From assembly GCA_937885235.1 (NCBI GenBank), contig CAKZZK010000083.1, positions 1-8,632 on the forward strand: a stretch of 8,632 bases of DNA. The letters run 5' to 3'. The stretch comes from an uncultured Treponema sp. (lineage in GTDB: Bacteria; Spirochaetota; Spirochaetia; Treponematales; Treponemataceae). Shown here piece by piece: positions 1 to 6,196 of the stretch (the stretch's first letter is position 1; every line of letters begins with the position of its first letter). The notes below the pieces were generated by a model. It was not told the DNA's origin, ran no database searches, and was given only the letters and a program-made list of their open reading frames with translations. Both the position numbers and the translations under genes were made by a program.

Positions 1-12
1 TGTATATTTCAT
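1..12 (-). CDS. First four codons of a further minus-strand gene, truncated by the window
   Basis: An ATG at 12-10 opens a frame reading M-K-Y-T before the window ends. The call rests on the consensus AGGAGG Shine-Dalgarno at 25-20, seven bases upstream, which is the best ribosome-binding site in the window, and on a possible promoter at 132-102. The product cannot be guessed from four residues. A competing minus-strand open frame crosses the same region in another phase, so this start is probable rather than certain. Confidence 0.5.
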
Positions 13-40
13 AGTTGCCCCTCCTATGGGCGACAACTAT
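11..40 (-). promoter_or_regulatory. Inverted repeat enclosing the ribosome-binding site of the left-edge gene
   Basis: ATAGTTG (minus strand 40-34) and CAACTAT (17-11) form a perfect 7-bp inverted repeat. CCC and GGG inside it can add three pairs after a small internal loop. The predicted mRNA hairpin contains the consensus Shine-Dalgarno AGGAGG (25-20), and its 3' arm includes two bases of the ATG at 12-10. Such a fold could limit translation initiation, or the repeat could be a DNA operator. No folding energy was calculated. Confidence 0.5.
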
Positions 41-101
41 ATTGACACATTCCGTCTGGCGACTAATTTTAACGAGTTTTAATTGCCGGAGTAATATTGT
101 T

Positions 102-132
102 ATTATCCCAAGAAAATTACTACGACAGTCAA
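102..132 (-). promoter_or_regulatory. Possible sigma-70/sigma-A promoter for the gene leaving the left edge
   Basis: Minus-strand TTGACT (132-127) and GATAAT (107-102) resemble -35 and -10 boxes. The 19-base spacer is longer than ideal, but TGG just before the -10 box gives an extended -10. Transcription would start near position 95 and leave an untranslated leader of about 80 bases before the ATG at 12. The -35 box directly abuts the T run of the possible terminator, as expected if a new transcription unit starts here. Confidence 0.4.
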
Positions 133-172
133 AAAAAGAGGCTATTACAGCAAAATGCGAAATTTTGTTGCC
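131..172 (-). terminator. Possible rho-independent terminator after the membrane-protein gene
   Basis: On the minus strand, about 100 bases after the stop at 270, CAACAAAAT (170-162) can pair with ATTTTGCTG (156-148) around a five-base loop, with 8 of 9 positions matched. A run of seven T follows at 137-131. The T run starts about 10 bases beyond this stem. An outer GGC (172-170)/GCC (142-140) pairing would bring a stem closer but competes for one base. The position suits the end of the operon, but the stem is AT-rich and weak. Confidence 0.4.
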
Positions 173-269
173 AATTAACCATTCCGAACTTATTTTCAAA
201 ATCTCCTTGTAAAATAAAAAGATAAATGCGTATACATGTTCAGAATGACGGTAAAGTGATTGACGCTGA

Positions 270-2969
270 TTACAAATACTCTACAAGGTAATCCACGATT
301 TGAAAACTATTATTCTCAGCAATTAAAATAAATGATATGAATTTTTCATTATTTTGAACCGGCAAAGTACTAGAAAAACCTACCTGCAATAATTCTGGGA
401 AACCAGTCGCCTGTACAACGTCAGGACGATTAATTCTGTGATTTATAGAATAATATGAATTACCATATTTAATTATACACTTCTTTATACGCTCTCCTGT
501 ATACCACCCCCCAACCCAACCTTTCAATGTCATTTCTCTTTCTTTATTTTCAATAATTAAAGTATTTGTTCCTAACACTAGCTGATTATTACAAAATTCA
601 AGAGAAAATGTTATATCATCCCTCATTTTATTCGATTTTAGTATATCGTTTAACTGATTGATTTCTTCTACAGCTAATTTCCTATAAGTTATAGAACTTA
701 TACCAATATTAAGTTCACCACATACATAAGCTGGATTACCAGTATTATTATCATAGAATTCTATAGTATCAATTTCAGAAATATTATTCCTAAATAAAAA
801 ATCTATCCAATGCCTATTAAAAGAATTTGCCTGCACACCCTCATAAATAATTTTTTTGTTCTTATCAAAGCACTTAATCGAATAAATGGAATTAAGATAT
901 GCATTAGCTTTCCTCACAGAAACAGAAATACATTCTTTGTCATGAAGCTGTGGAATTGTAATACTACTAAACTTATATTCAGTATTAAAACATTCACCTG
1001 TTTGTAGTCTCCCCCATTGCCCATCTAATTTTAATCCATATAAAAAAGGACTAGCATTTTTTGTAAGTGAAATTCCAGCAAACTGATATTCAACATTAAT
1101 TGGGAGGTAATAAAAATCATCTCTAACAATCTGATAAACTTTTCTCCACTCTGTTGGAAAAATAGATACTCTACTAGATGATGTATAAAAATTTGTATTT
1201 TGCGGATAAGCAATAATCGATTCCCATAAAATGATACCAAAAATAAAATATTTTAATCGTGTATACTTAATTAATACACACGAAGAAAGCACCGCTATTA
1301 ACAATAATATAATTTTCACAAACATAAAATGAGGGTGTACTAATAATATATTTGTTTTCCAATTTATGGATGAGAGCATATTTATGCCACCACCAGATGC
1401 AATCATAAGAAAACCAAAAATCGAGAAATAGCACATTCCCAATGCAAAAATCATTTTCATATATATATTCTGTTTTCTAATAATAGAATAACAAACATAA
1501 GAAATGATAAAAAGAAGTAAAATAAATTCAACCGTATTAAAAAGGAAAGCATGCTTATGAACTCTATTAAAAAGAAAAGTATTTATTCCTTGTACCGCAT
1601 AATAAAATAAACCATTCAATAAATGTAATACACTTGGATGTGCAATCGTTCCGAGAGCTCCTTTAGGAAAGGAAAATACTGGCGTATGGATAAAAGTATA
1701 TGCCACCTGTATAATACATCCCAACAATATAATTCCTAAAAATATTATTTGTTTTTTCGCTAATTTTTTATTAAAACACAGAAAATAAGCGAAACAAAAA
1801 GGTATCAAAACAACATAAATCATTTTTGATAAGCATATTATTAATGAAAGAAAACAAATTCCTATAAACGATAAATTAGAAATTTTTTTTAAATCAAACA
1901 GCGAAATTAGCAAAATAAAAAGGATACCCCAATAACCTAAAAAATGAAAAAAATACATAGACAAGGGAACTAGCAATGTTCCTAAAGATATTGAAATAAA
2001 AAATTTACTAATTCTATCAAGTTTCACAAATAATTTATTTGAATATACCAAAGTACAGGAAATTGCAATAAAAAAGGTTTGAAATAGTTGCATAATAACA
2101 AAAACGTATTTCGAAGATGGTGATAGAATATCTGCACTCCATGCAACAATCCTTTGAAGAAAAGAAAGATAATATAAGTTATTCTCCAGTAAAAACAGAC
2201 TTTTCCAAAACCCATTATCATGAGCTTTCTGCCAAAAATCATAGGCAGCCTCAGATCGAGGTTCTCCAAAATAAGAGGCAACAGGTTGTCGTATACAAAT
2301 TATAAAAGTAATTATAATAATAGTAATAACAGCAAGATATGTATTACTTATTAATTCATTATTAATGAAATGGGGTATTATAAAAGCAATTATACATAAC
2401 AAAACAAACAATATGGCTCCAATACAATCTGAGGAAGTTAAGTTAAAATAACTATATTGAATAACAATAGGTTCTTTATGTGGAACATTATTAATTATAC
2501 ATCCTTCGAGTCCACTTTTTTCATCCATACTTTTTGCGACAAATACATCATTTTTAAGTCCATTTCTTAAGTCAAAACTTACAGAAAAACTTCCCGTATA
2601 AAATCCCTTTAGAGGGGGCACAACATAATTTATTGAATTTGATTTTATTTTTGACACAGGTAGCACACATGAAACTGTATTGGAGTTCTGTGTAAAGTGT
2701 ATATAAAATTCCGTATTTTCAGAAATATCTTTTATATCAGTCACTAAATAAACTCCAAAATTTTTAATACTGCCTTTGTAAAATTGGTTTTGACTTATAA
2801 TATTATTTTTAACACTTATCAGTTCAGATGATGTTTTATCTATATCAATTGAATAACTTGAATCACAGAATAAATATAATCTTAATGGTAGAATAAAAGC
2901 AATAATAAAAGCAAAAGAAAATAATAAACTACGTAAATCAATATATTTTTTTAGTCCAGTATTCAACAT
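270..2969 (-). CDS. Large polytopic membrane protein with extracytoplasmic beta-rich ends, possible GT-C glycosyltransferase or polysaccharide polymerase
   Basis: The 899-residue protein has no family I can name with certainty. One transmembrane helix (about 14-34) is followed by a soluble, polar, strand-rich segment (35-180). About 12 further hydrophobic helices then lie between 182 and 588, and a soluble region of about 310 residues (590-899) closes the protein. The loop after the third helix holds an acidic motif, GEPRSEAAYDFW at 235-246. Acidic residues in an early outer loop are where GT-C enzymes carry their catalytic Asp/Glu, which supports a lipid-linked-sugar transferase or polymerase role by analogy only. 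The last 90 residues contain GWVGGWYTGE at 817-826, NRPDVV at 847-852 and QVGFSSTLP at 862-870. I recall this GW...RPDV...GF pattern from small beta domains attached to glycan-assembly proteins. The ATG at 2969 follows AGAGGA closely and overlaps the reductase gene by 7 bases. Composition is very AT-rich (20% GC in row 1801-1860). It is the last gene of the packed run. Confidence 0.85.
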   Translation of the reverse strand: MLNTGLKKYIDLRSLLFSFAFIIAFILPLRLYLFCDSSYSIDIDKTSSELISVKNNIISQNQFYKGSIKNFGVYLVTDIKDISENTEFYIHFTQNSNTVSCVLPVSKIKSNSINYVVPPLKGFYTGSFSVSFDLRNGLKNDVFVAKSMDEKSGLEGCIINNVPHKEPIVIQYSYFNLTSSDCIGAILFVLLCIIAFIIPHFINNELISNTYLAVITIIIITFIICIRQPVASYFGEPRSEAAYDFWQKAHDNGFWKSLFLLENNLYYLSFLQRIVAWSADILSPSSKYVFVIMQLFQTFFIAISCTLVYSNKLFVKLDRISKFFISISLGTLLVPLSMYFFHFLGYWGILFILLISLFDLKKISNLSFIGICFLSLIICLSKMIYVVLIPFCFAYFLCFNKKLAKKQIIFLGIILLGCIIQVAYTFIHTPVFSFPKGALGTIAHPSVLHLLNGLFYYAVQGINTFLFNRVHKHAFLFNTVEFILLLFIISYVCYSIIRKQNIYMKMIFALGMCYFSIFGFLMIASGGGINMLSSINWKTNILLVHPHFMFVKIILLLIAVLSSCVLIKYTRLKYFIFGIILWESIIAYPQNTNFYTSSSRVSIFPTEWRKVYQIVRDDFYYLPINVEYQFAGISLTKNASPFLYGLKLDGQWGRLQTGECFNTEYKFSSITIPQLHDKECISVSVRKANAYLNSIYSIKCFDKNKKIIYEGVQANSFNRHWIDFLFRNNISEIDTIEFYDNNTGNPAYVCGELNIGISSITYRKLAVEEINQLNDILKSNKMRDDITFSLEFCNNQLVLGTNTLIIENKEREMTLKGWVGGWYTGERIKKCIIKYGNSYYSINHRINRPDVVQATGFPELLQVGFSSTLPVQNNEKFISFILIAENNSFQIVDYLVEYL

Positions 2970-3865
2970 ATTCCTCTGTCCCCAAGGTAAATCCAGATTC
3001 CCTCCTCAATTGAAATCCTGCTACACCAGTTCAGGACTTCCAGATTCTTCGCAATCGGCGCAACCGCATACATCGTGTCAAGCGGGCGGTACGGGTATCC
3101 TCCCCAGTCGGCATTCAATTTCTTCCCGCTCAGTTCCTCCATAATGCGCCCTACTTCGCGCAGCGTATGCCCTGTGCCTGTTCCCAGATGAAACTGGTAA
3201 TACGGCTCCCGCAGCGTTTTCGCCTTTTCAAGCAGGGTGCAGAAGAAATCCGCCATATCATCCACATGGATAAAATCAAGCAGCTGCCCTCCCCCGCTGA
3301 ACTTCACAGGAACCGGAGAGCCAAGCGCACCGGCAAGGAAATCTATAACCTTCTTCTGTTCGTTCTTCCTTCCATAGGGACTGTAAATCACAATGTTGAA
3401 CCAGTTCCATCCGCCCAGAGTCTGGTAATAACGGATAATCGGGCGGACGGCAGTCTTTGATGCCGAATATAGGTTGTTGGCAAAATACTGCTCGTTGCCG
3501 TACAGGAACTCCGTGAAAGTCCCCGCATTTATAAAATATCGGCAGCAGGTGTAGGAAAGGGCTTCCAGCAAAAGCGTCGTAAAAAGAATATTGCTATCCA
3601 CGACTGCCCGTGCCGTATCCGCATCATTTTTTCCAGTAAACAGCGTCGCGAGGTGTACCACCGCGTCAGGATTATAGGAAATAACCTCGGAAGTCCATCC
3701 TTCAGCCATGCAGTCTATATATGTAAGCGGAATTTCCCCGAAAAGGCGCACTGCTTTCTCGCGGTTCCGTATCACGAGGCACAAGTCTGTATGCCCGTGC
3801 CCGTAAAGGAAGGGTACCAGCGTCTTTCCGACAAATCCCGTGCCGCCTGTAATCAATATCCTCAT
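2963..3865 (-). CDS. NAD(P)-dependent sugar-nucleotide reductase of the SDR family (CDP-abequose/paratose synthase-like)
   Basis: This 300-residue extended SDR probably reduces the C4 keto group of the CDP-4-keto-6-deoxyhexose to finish the sugar nucleotide. The dinucleotide-binding GGTGFVG is at 7-13, HLAT at 71-74, a Thr in the catalytic Ser/Thr position (INAGTFTEF, near 116), and the YxxxK pair is Y133/K137 in LYSASK. The C-terminal half has the substrate-side pattern LLDFIHVDDMADFF, then FHLGTGTGHTLREV, which resembles RfbJ/RfbS-type CDP-abequose and CDP-paratose synthases as I remember them. A pure epimerase role cannot be excluded. The start ATG overlaps the cupin stop by ATGA, again suggesting coupled translation, and the 3' end overlaps the next gene by 7 bases. 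The gene is GC-rich (57% in row 3061-3120), like rfbG and the cupin. The stereochemistry of the product cannot be predicted from motifs alone. Confidence 0.82.
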   Translation of the reverse strand: MRILITGGTGFVGKTLVPFLYGHGHTDLCLVIRNREKAVRLFGEIPLTYIDCMAEGWTSEVISYNPDAVVHLATLFTGKNDADTARAVVDSNILFTTLLLEALSYTCCRYFINAGTFTEFLYGNEQYFANNLYSASKTAVRPIIRYYQTLGGWNWFNIVIYSPYGRKNEQKKVIDFLAGALGSPVPVKFSGGGQLLDFIHVDDMADFFCTLLEKAKTLREPYYQFHLGTGTGHTLREVGRIMEELSGKKLNADWGGYPYRPLDTMYAVAPIAKNLEVLNWCSRISIEEGIWIYLGDRGIC

Positions 3866-4299
3866 TTTCCAAATCCATAAGGAATCGCTTCAAGCGGCTT
3901 CCTGTCGCCCTCGGCATCGTCATGCGGTTCGGGTATGATGTCCATGAGCATCGACACCCCCTCATCCGCGCCGTAGAACGCCATCCACAGCCCCGGTGCA
4001 ACCGTAAGCCGCTGGTAGTTGCCGGACGGGGAGAGCGTCACCGACTCGAACCTCCCCTTCGTACTGCTCCCGTCCCTGTCGTCATATACGACGAACGTCA
4101 CCCTGCCGTATACGACCACAAGGTTCAGCGTCATACGCTTATGGCGTTTCCATCCTTTTGCCACCCCGCTTTCAATCTGCGTAAAATATGCCTCGCCGAA
4201 TCCCGTAAAGCCATCGTCTGTGCTTTTGAGCGCATGAAAGACATCCCCTTTCGGTACAGATATATGCCTGAGCGGGTGCAGTGTCATACCTTCAATCAT
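3862..4299 (-). CDS. RmlC-like cupin, probable CDP-4-keto-6-deoxyhexose epimerase
   Basis: This short protein (145 residues) resembles the core of dTDP-4-dehydrorhamnose 3,5-epimerase (RmlC) and related sugar-nucleotide cupins. The visible match covers GWKRHKRMTLNLVVVYGRV (around 49-67, with H53 in the place of the RmlC catalytic histidine), then the DDRDGSSTKG turn and the LTVAPGLWMAFYG strand near 98-110. It is about 40 residues shorter than RmlC, and I cannot find clear counterparts of RmlC's tyrosine and aspartate acid/base residues. It may therefore invert only one centre, probably C3 or C5, of the 4-keto sugar made by RfbG. A FdtA/WxcM-type 3,4-ketoisomerase is an alternative, but the HxH pair I would expect there is missing. 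The ATG at 4299 is preferred over a GTG at 4308 because GGAG lies 8 bases upstream and the ATG overlaps the rfbG stop (ATGA), which suggests translational coupling. The role comes from context plus partial motifs. Confidence 0.75.
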   Translation of the reverse strand: MIEGMTLHPLRHISVPKGDVFHALKSTDDGFTGFGEAYFTQIESGVAKGWKRHKRMTLNLVVVYGRVTFVVYDDRDGSSTKGRFESVTLSPSGNYQRLTVAPGLWMAFYGADEGVSMLMDIIPEPHDDAEGDRKPLEAIPYGFGK

Positions 4300-5396
4300 A
4301 AAGCCCACTCCAACTCTTGCTTTTGTGCTTTTTCCACATATTCGGCAATCTGCCTCATGGTGAGCGCGTACAGGTCGCTGTCCTTTTCAATATAAAACGC
4401 CTTGTACCAGTCGGCGATGAACCTCACACATTCCTCATAATGCAGCGTGGAATGCCAGTGCAGGTACGCCAGTGCCTTGTCGCAGTTGAGCTTGAGGAGC
4501 GTCGCCTCGTGGAACGGCACGTCGCCTGTCAGTTTCGCGGCATTCTCCCTGTCAAGCCCCCACATCTGTGCTAGATCCTGCACAAGCTCGAACACGGTCT
4601 TAGTCTGCTCCGCGCGGGGCCCGAAGTTGTACGCCTCGCCGTTCCCGCTCCTGCCCTCCGCAAGATGCCACGCAAGGGTGAGGTAGCCGGAAAGCGGCTC
4701 CAGCACGTGCTGCCACGGGCGAGTCGCCCTCGGGCTCCTGATTTCGACCGTCCGCCCCTCGGAAAATGATTTCACGCAGTCAACAATTATCCTGTCCGCC
4801 GCCCAATCTCCGCCACCAATCACATTTCCCGCACGGGCGATGCCGAGCTTTATGTTCTTCATATCCTTTATAAAGGAATACCAATATGCTTTTATGACAA
4901 GCTCGGCAGCCCCTTTTGAGCCGGAATAAACATCCTTTCCGCCGAGCCTGTCCGTTTCCCGGTACCCCCATATCCATTCCACGTTGTCGTATGCCTTGTC
5001 GCTCGTTATGAGGATGCAGGTGCAGTCCCAGGTGATGTTCCTTACCGCCTCGCACACGACGGCCGTCCCGACAACGTTCGTACTTATCGTGCCGAACGGC
5101 TCCTTGTAGGAGGTAAGGACGAGTGCCTGCGCCGCGAGATGGATGAGGAAGTCAGGTCTCACCTCCTGCACGAAGGAATTAAATTCATCCCTATTCCTGA
5201 TGTCACCGAAATGCTGCCTTACTTTTCTGCCAAGTCCGGTCGTCTCGTACATGGACGGGCTGGTGGGCACGGAAAGCGAGTAGCCGTACACGTCGGCACC
5301 AAGGCCGAGAAGCCATGCGGAAAGCCAGCTCCCCTTGAACCCCGTGTTGCCCGTTATCAATACCTTTTTACCCTTGTAGATGTTATTGAATGCCAT
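4296..5396 (-). CDS. rfbG: CDP-glucose 4,6-dehydratase
   Basis: The enzyme converts CDP-D-glucose to CDP-4-keto-6-deoxy-D-glucose with tightly bound NAD (also called ddhB). It is an extended short-chain dehydrogenase of 366 residues, near the family's usual 355-360. The NAD-binding GNTGFKG is at 16-22. The catalytic region TSDKAYDN starts at T131, with D133 and K134 as the expected dehydratase Asp/Lys pair, and the YxxxK motif is Y157/K161 in VYSGSK. RAGNVIGGGDWA at 188-199 and RPWQHVLEPLSGYL at 226-239 are strongly typical of CDP-glucose dehydratases and set them apart from dTDP-glucose dehydratases (RmlB). The start is an ATG with TAAGGA six bases upstream, which overlaps the rfbF stop codon, so the two genes are 9 bases apart. 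The last codons overlap the next gene by ATGA. The gene is markedly GC-rich (72% in row 4681-4740), a sharp change from rfbF. Confidence 0.96.
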   Translation of the reverse strand: MAFNNIYKGKKVLITGNTGFKGSWLSAWLLGLGADVYGYSLSVPTSPSMYETTGLGRKVRQHFGDIRNRDEFNSFVQEVRPDFLIHLAAQALVLTSYKEPFGTISTNVVGTAVVCEAVRNITWDCTCILITSDKAYDNVEWIWGYRETDRLGGKDVYSGSKGAAELVIKAYWYSFIKDMKNIKLGIARAGNVIGGGDWAADRIIVDCVKSFSEGRTVEIRSPRATRPWQHVLEPLSGYLTLAWHLAEGRSGNGEAYNFGPRAEQTKTVFELVQDLAQMWGLDRENAAKLTGDVPFHEATLLKLNCDKALAYLHWHSTLHYEECVRFIADWYKAFYIEKDSDLYALTMRQIAEYVEKAQKQELEWAL

Positions 5397-5405
5397 ATAT
5401 TTTCC

Positions 5406-6188
5406 TTAGTTCTTCCACAGTTTCCATGGTGCTTCACCAGAATTCCAAAGCATTTCAAGTTTTTGCTTTTCTTTTAGCGTATCCATACACTGCCAGAACC
5501 CCTTATGAGTATAACCAACAATCTCTTTTTCCCTTACTAAATTTACAATCGGCTCTTTTTCAAATACAGTCGCATCACCTTCAATATAGTCAAAAAGTTT
5601 TGGCTCAAAAACCATATAGCCAATATTGATTAAATCACCATCATAATTTGATTTCTCCCTGAAAGATTTTAATACTCCAGAAGAATCAACCTCAACAACC
5701 CCCTTCGCCTGTCCATAATTATACATGGTCACAGTTCCTGTTTTCCCATGAATCTTATGAAATTTCAACAAAGCATTAATATCTATATCTCCGACCGCAT
5801 CACCGTATGTCAGCATAAATGTTTCATCACCAATGTATTCCCTCACACGTTTTATCCGCCCTCCTGTCTCGGTATAAAGCCCTGTATCAACAACACTAAT
5901 CTTCCAAGATTCGATATTTTTATTATTTATAATTATCTTATTTTTTCCATCAGCATAATCAAATGTAACATCAGACTGATACAAAAAGTAATTTGCAAAC
6001 CATTCTTTTATAATATGCTGTTTATATCCTGCACAGACAATAAATTCATTTATACCGTATACGGAATAATTCTTCATTATATGCCATAAAACAGGCATTC
6101 CACCTATTTCAATCATCGGCTTCGGTCTAAACTGGCTCTCCTCACTTATTCGCGTTCCCAATCCGCCTGCTAAAATTACACATTTCAT
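5406..6188 (-). CDS. rfbF: Glucose-1-phosphate cytidylyltransferase
   Basis: The enzyme makes CDP-glucose and pyrophosphate from CTP and alpha-D-glucose 1-phosphate, the first committed step to CDP-activated deoxysugars (also called ddhA). The 260 residues match the family's usual length of about 257. The nucleotide-binding signature LAGGLGTR at 6-13 is followed by RPKPMIEIGG at 21-30 with the conserved lysine K23. PVLWHIMKNYSVYGI follows, then the metal-binding aspartate in LTYGDAVGDIDI (D130). VDTG is at 100-103, TGGRIKRV at 108-115, GFWQCMDTL at 230-238, and the protein ends with the family-typical GEAPWKLW. These features separate it from glucose-1-phosphate thymidylyl- and uridylyltransferases. 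The start has an AAAGG ribosome-binding site that overlaps the end of the upstream transferase gene, 8 bases away. The gene is AT-rich (35% GC in the counted row 5761-5820), unlike rfbG, its pathway partner immediately downstream. Confidence 0.95.
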   Translation of the reverse strand: MKCVILAGGLGTRISEESQFRPKPMIEIGGMPVLWHIMKNYSVYGINEFIVCAGYKQHIIKEWFANYFLYQSDVTFDYADGKNKIIINNKNIESWKISVVDTGLYTETGGRIKRVREYIGDETFMLTYGDAVGDIDINALLKFHKIHGKTGTVTMYNYGQAKGVVEVDSSGVLKSFREKSNYDGDLINIGYMVFEPKLFDYIEGDATVFEKEPIVNLVREKEIVGYTHKGFWQCMDTLKEKQKLEMLWNSGEAPWKLWKN

Positions 6189-6196
6189 TTTAACCT

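Noticed and set aside
40..132. Invertible promoter of the kind that switches capsule loci
   Set aside because: I saw no matching pair of inverted repeats flanking the promoter-like boxes and no recombinase gene in the window; the only clear repeat flanks the ribosome-binding site.
129..182. Minus-strand 17-residue leader-like peptide ending at the T run
   Set aside because: The nearest AAGGAG is about 20 bases upstream, too far, and there is no run of regulatory codons to suggest attenuation.
15..212. 65-codon plus-strand open frame at the left edge
   Set aside because: It begins with TTG right after an in-frame TAG, has no ribosome-binding site, and runs against the likely start of a minus-strand gene.
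226..291. Plus-strand 21-residue peptide starting MRIHVQNDGK
   Set aside because: There is no Shine-Dalgarno upstream, and it runs into the 3' end of the membrane-protein gene on the opposite strand.
3702..4001. 99-codon minus-strand open frame overlapping the cupin/reductase junction
   Set aside because: It is a shifted-frame reading of two well-supported genes, rich in Arg and Cys as expected of a GC-rich shadow.
4300..4308. GTG start at 4308 for the cupin
   Set aside because: The ATG at 4299 has GGAG at 8-base spacing and the ATGA coupling seen again at the next junction.
3922..4395. 157-codon plus-strand open frame opposite the cupin and the end of rfbG
   Set aside because: It lies antisense to two genes with clear motifs, is favoured by their GC-rich codon use, and shows no recognisable protein features.
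5139..5477. 112-codon plus-strand open frame opposite the rfbG/rfbF junction
   Set aside because: It is antisense to the conserved starts and ends of both enzymes and has no domain-like sequence.
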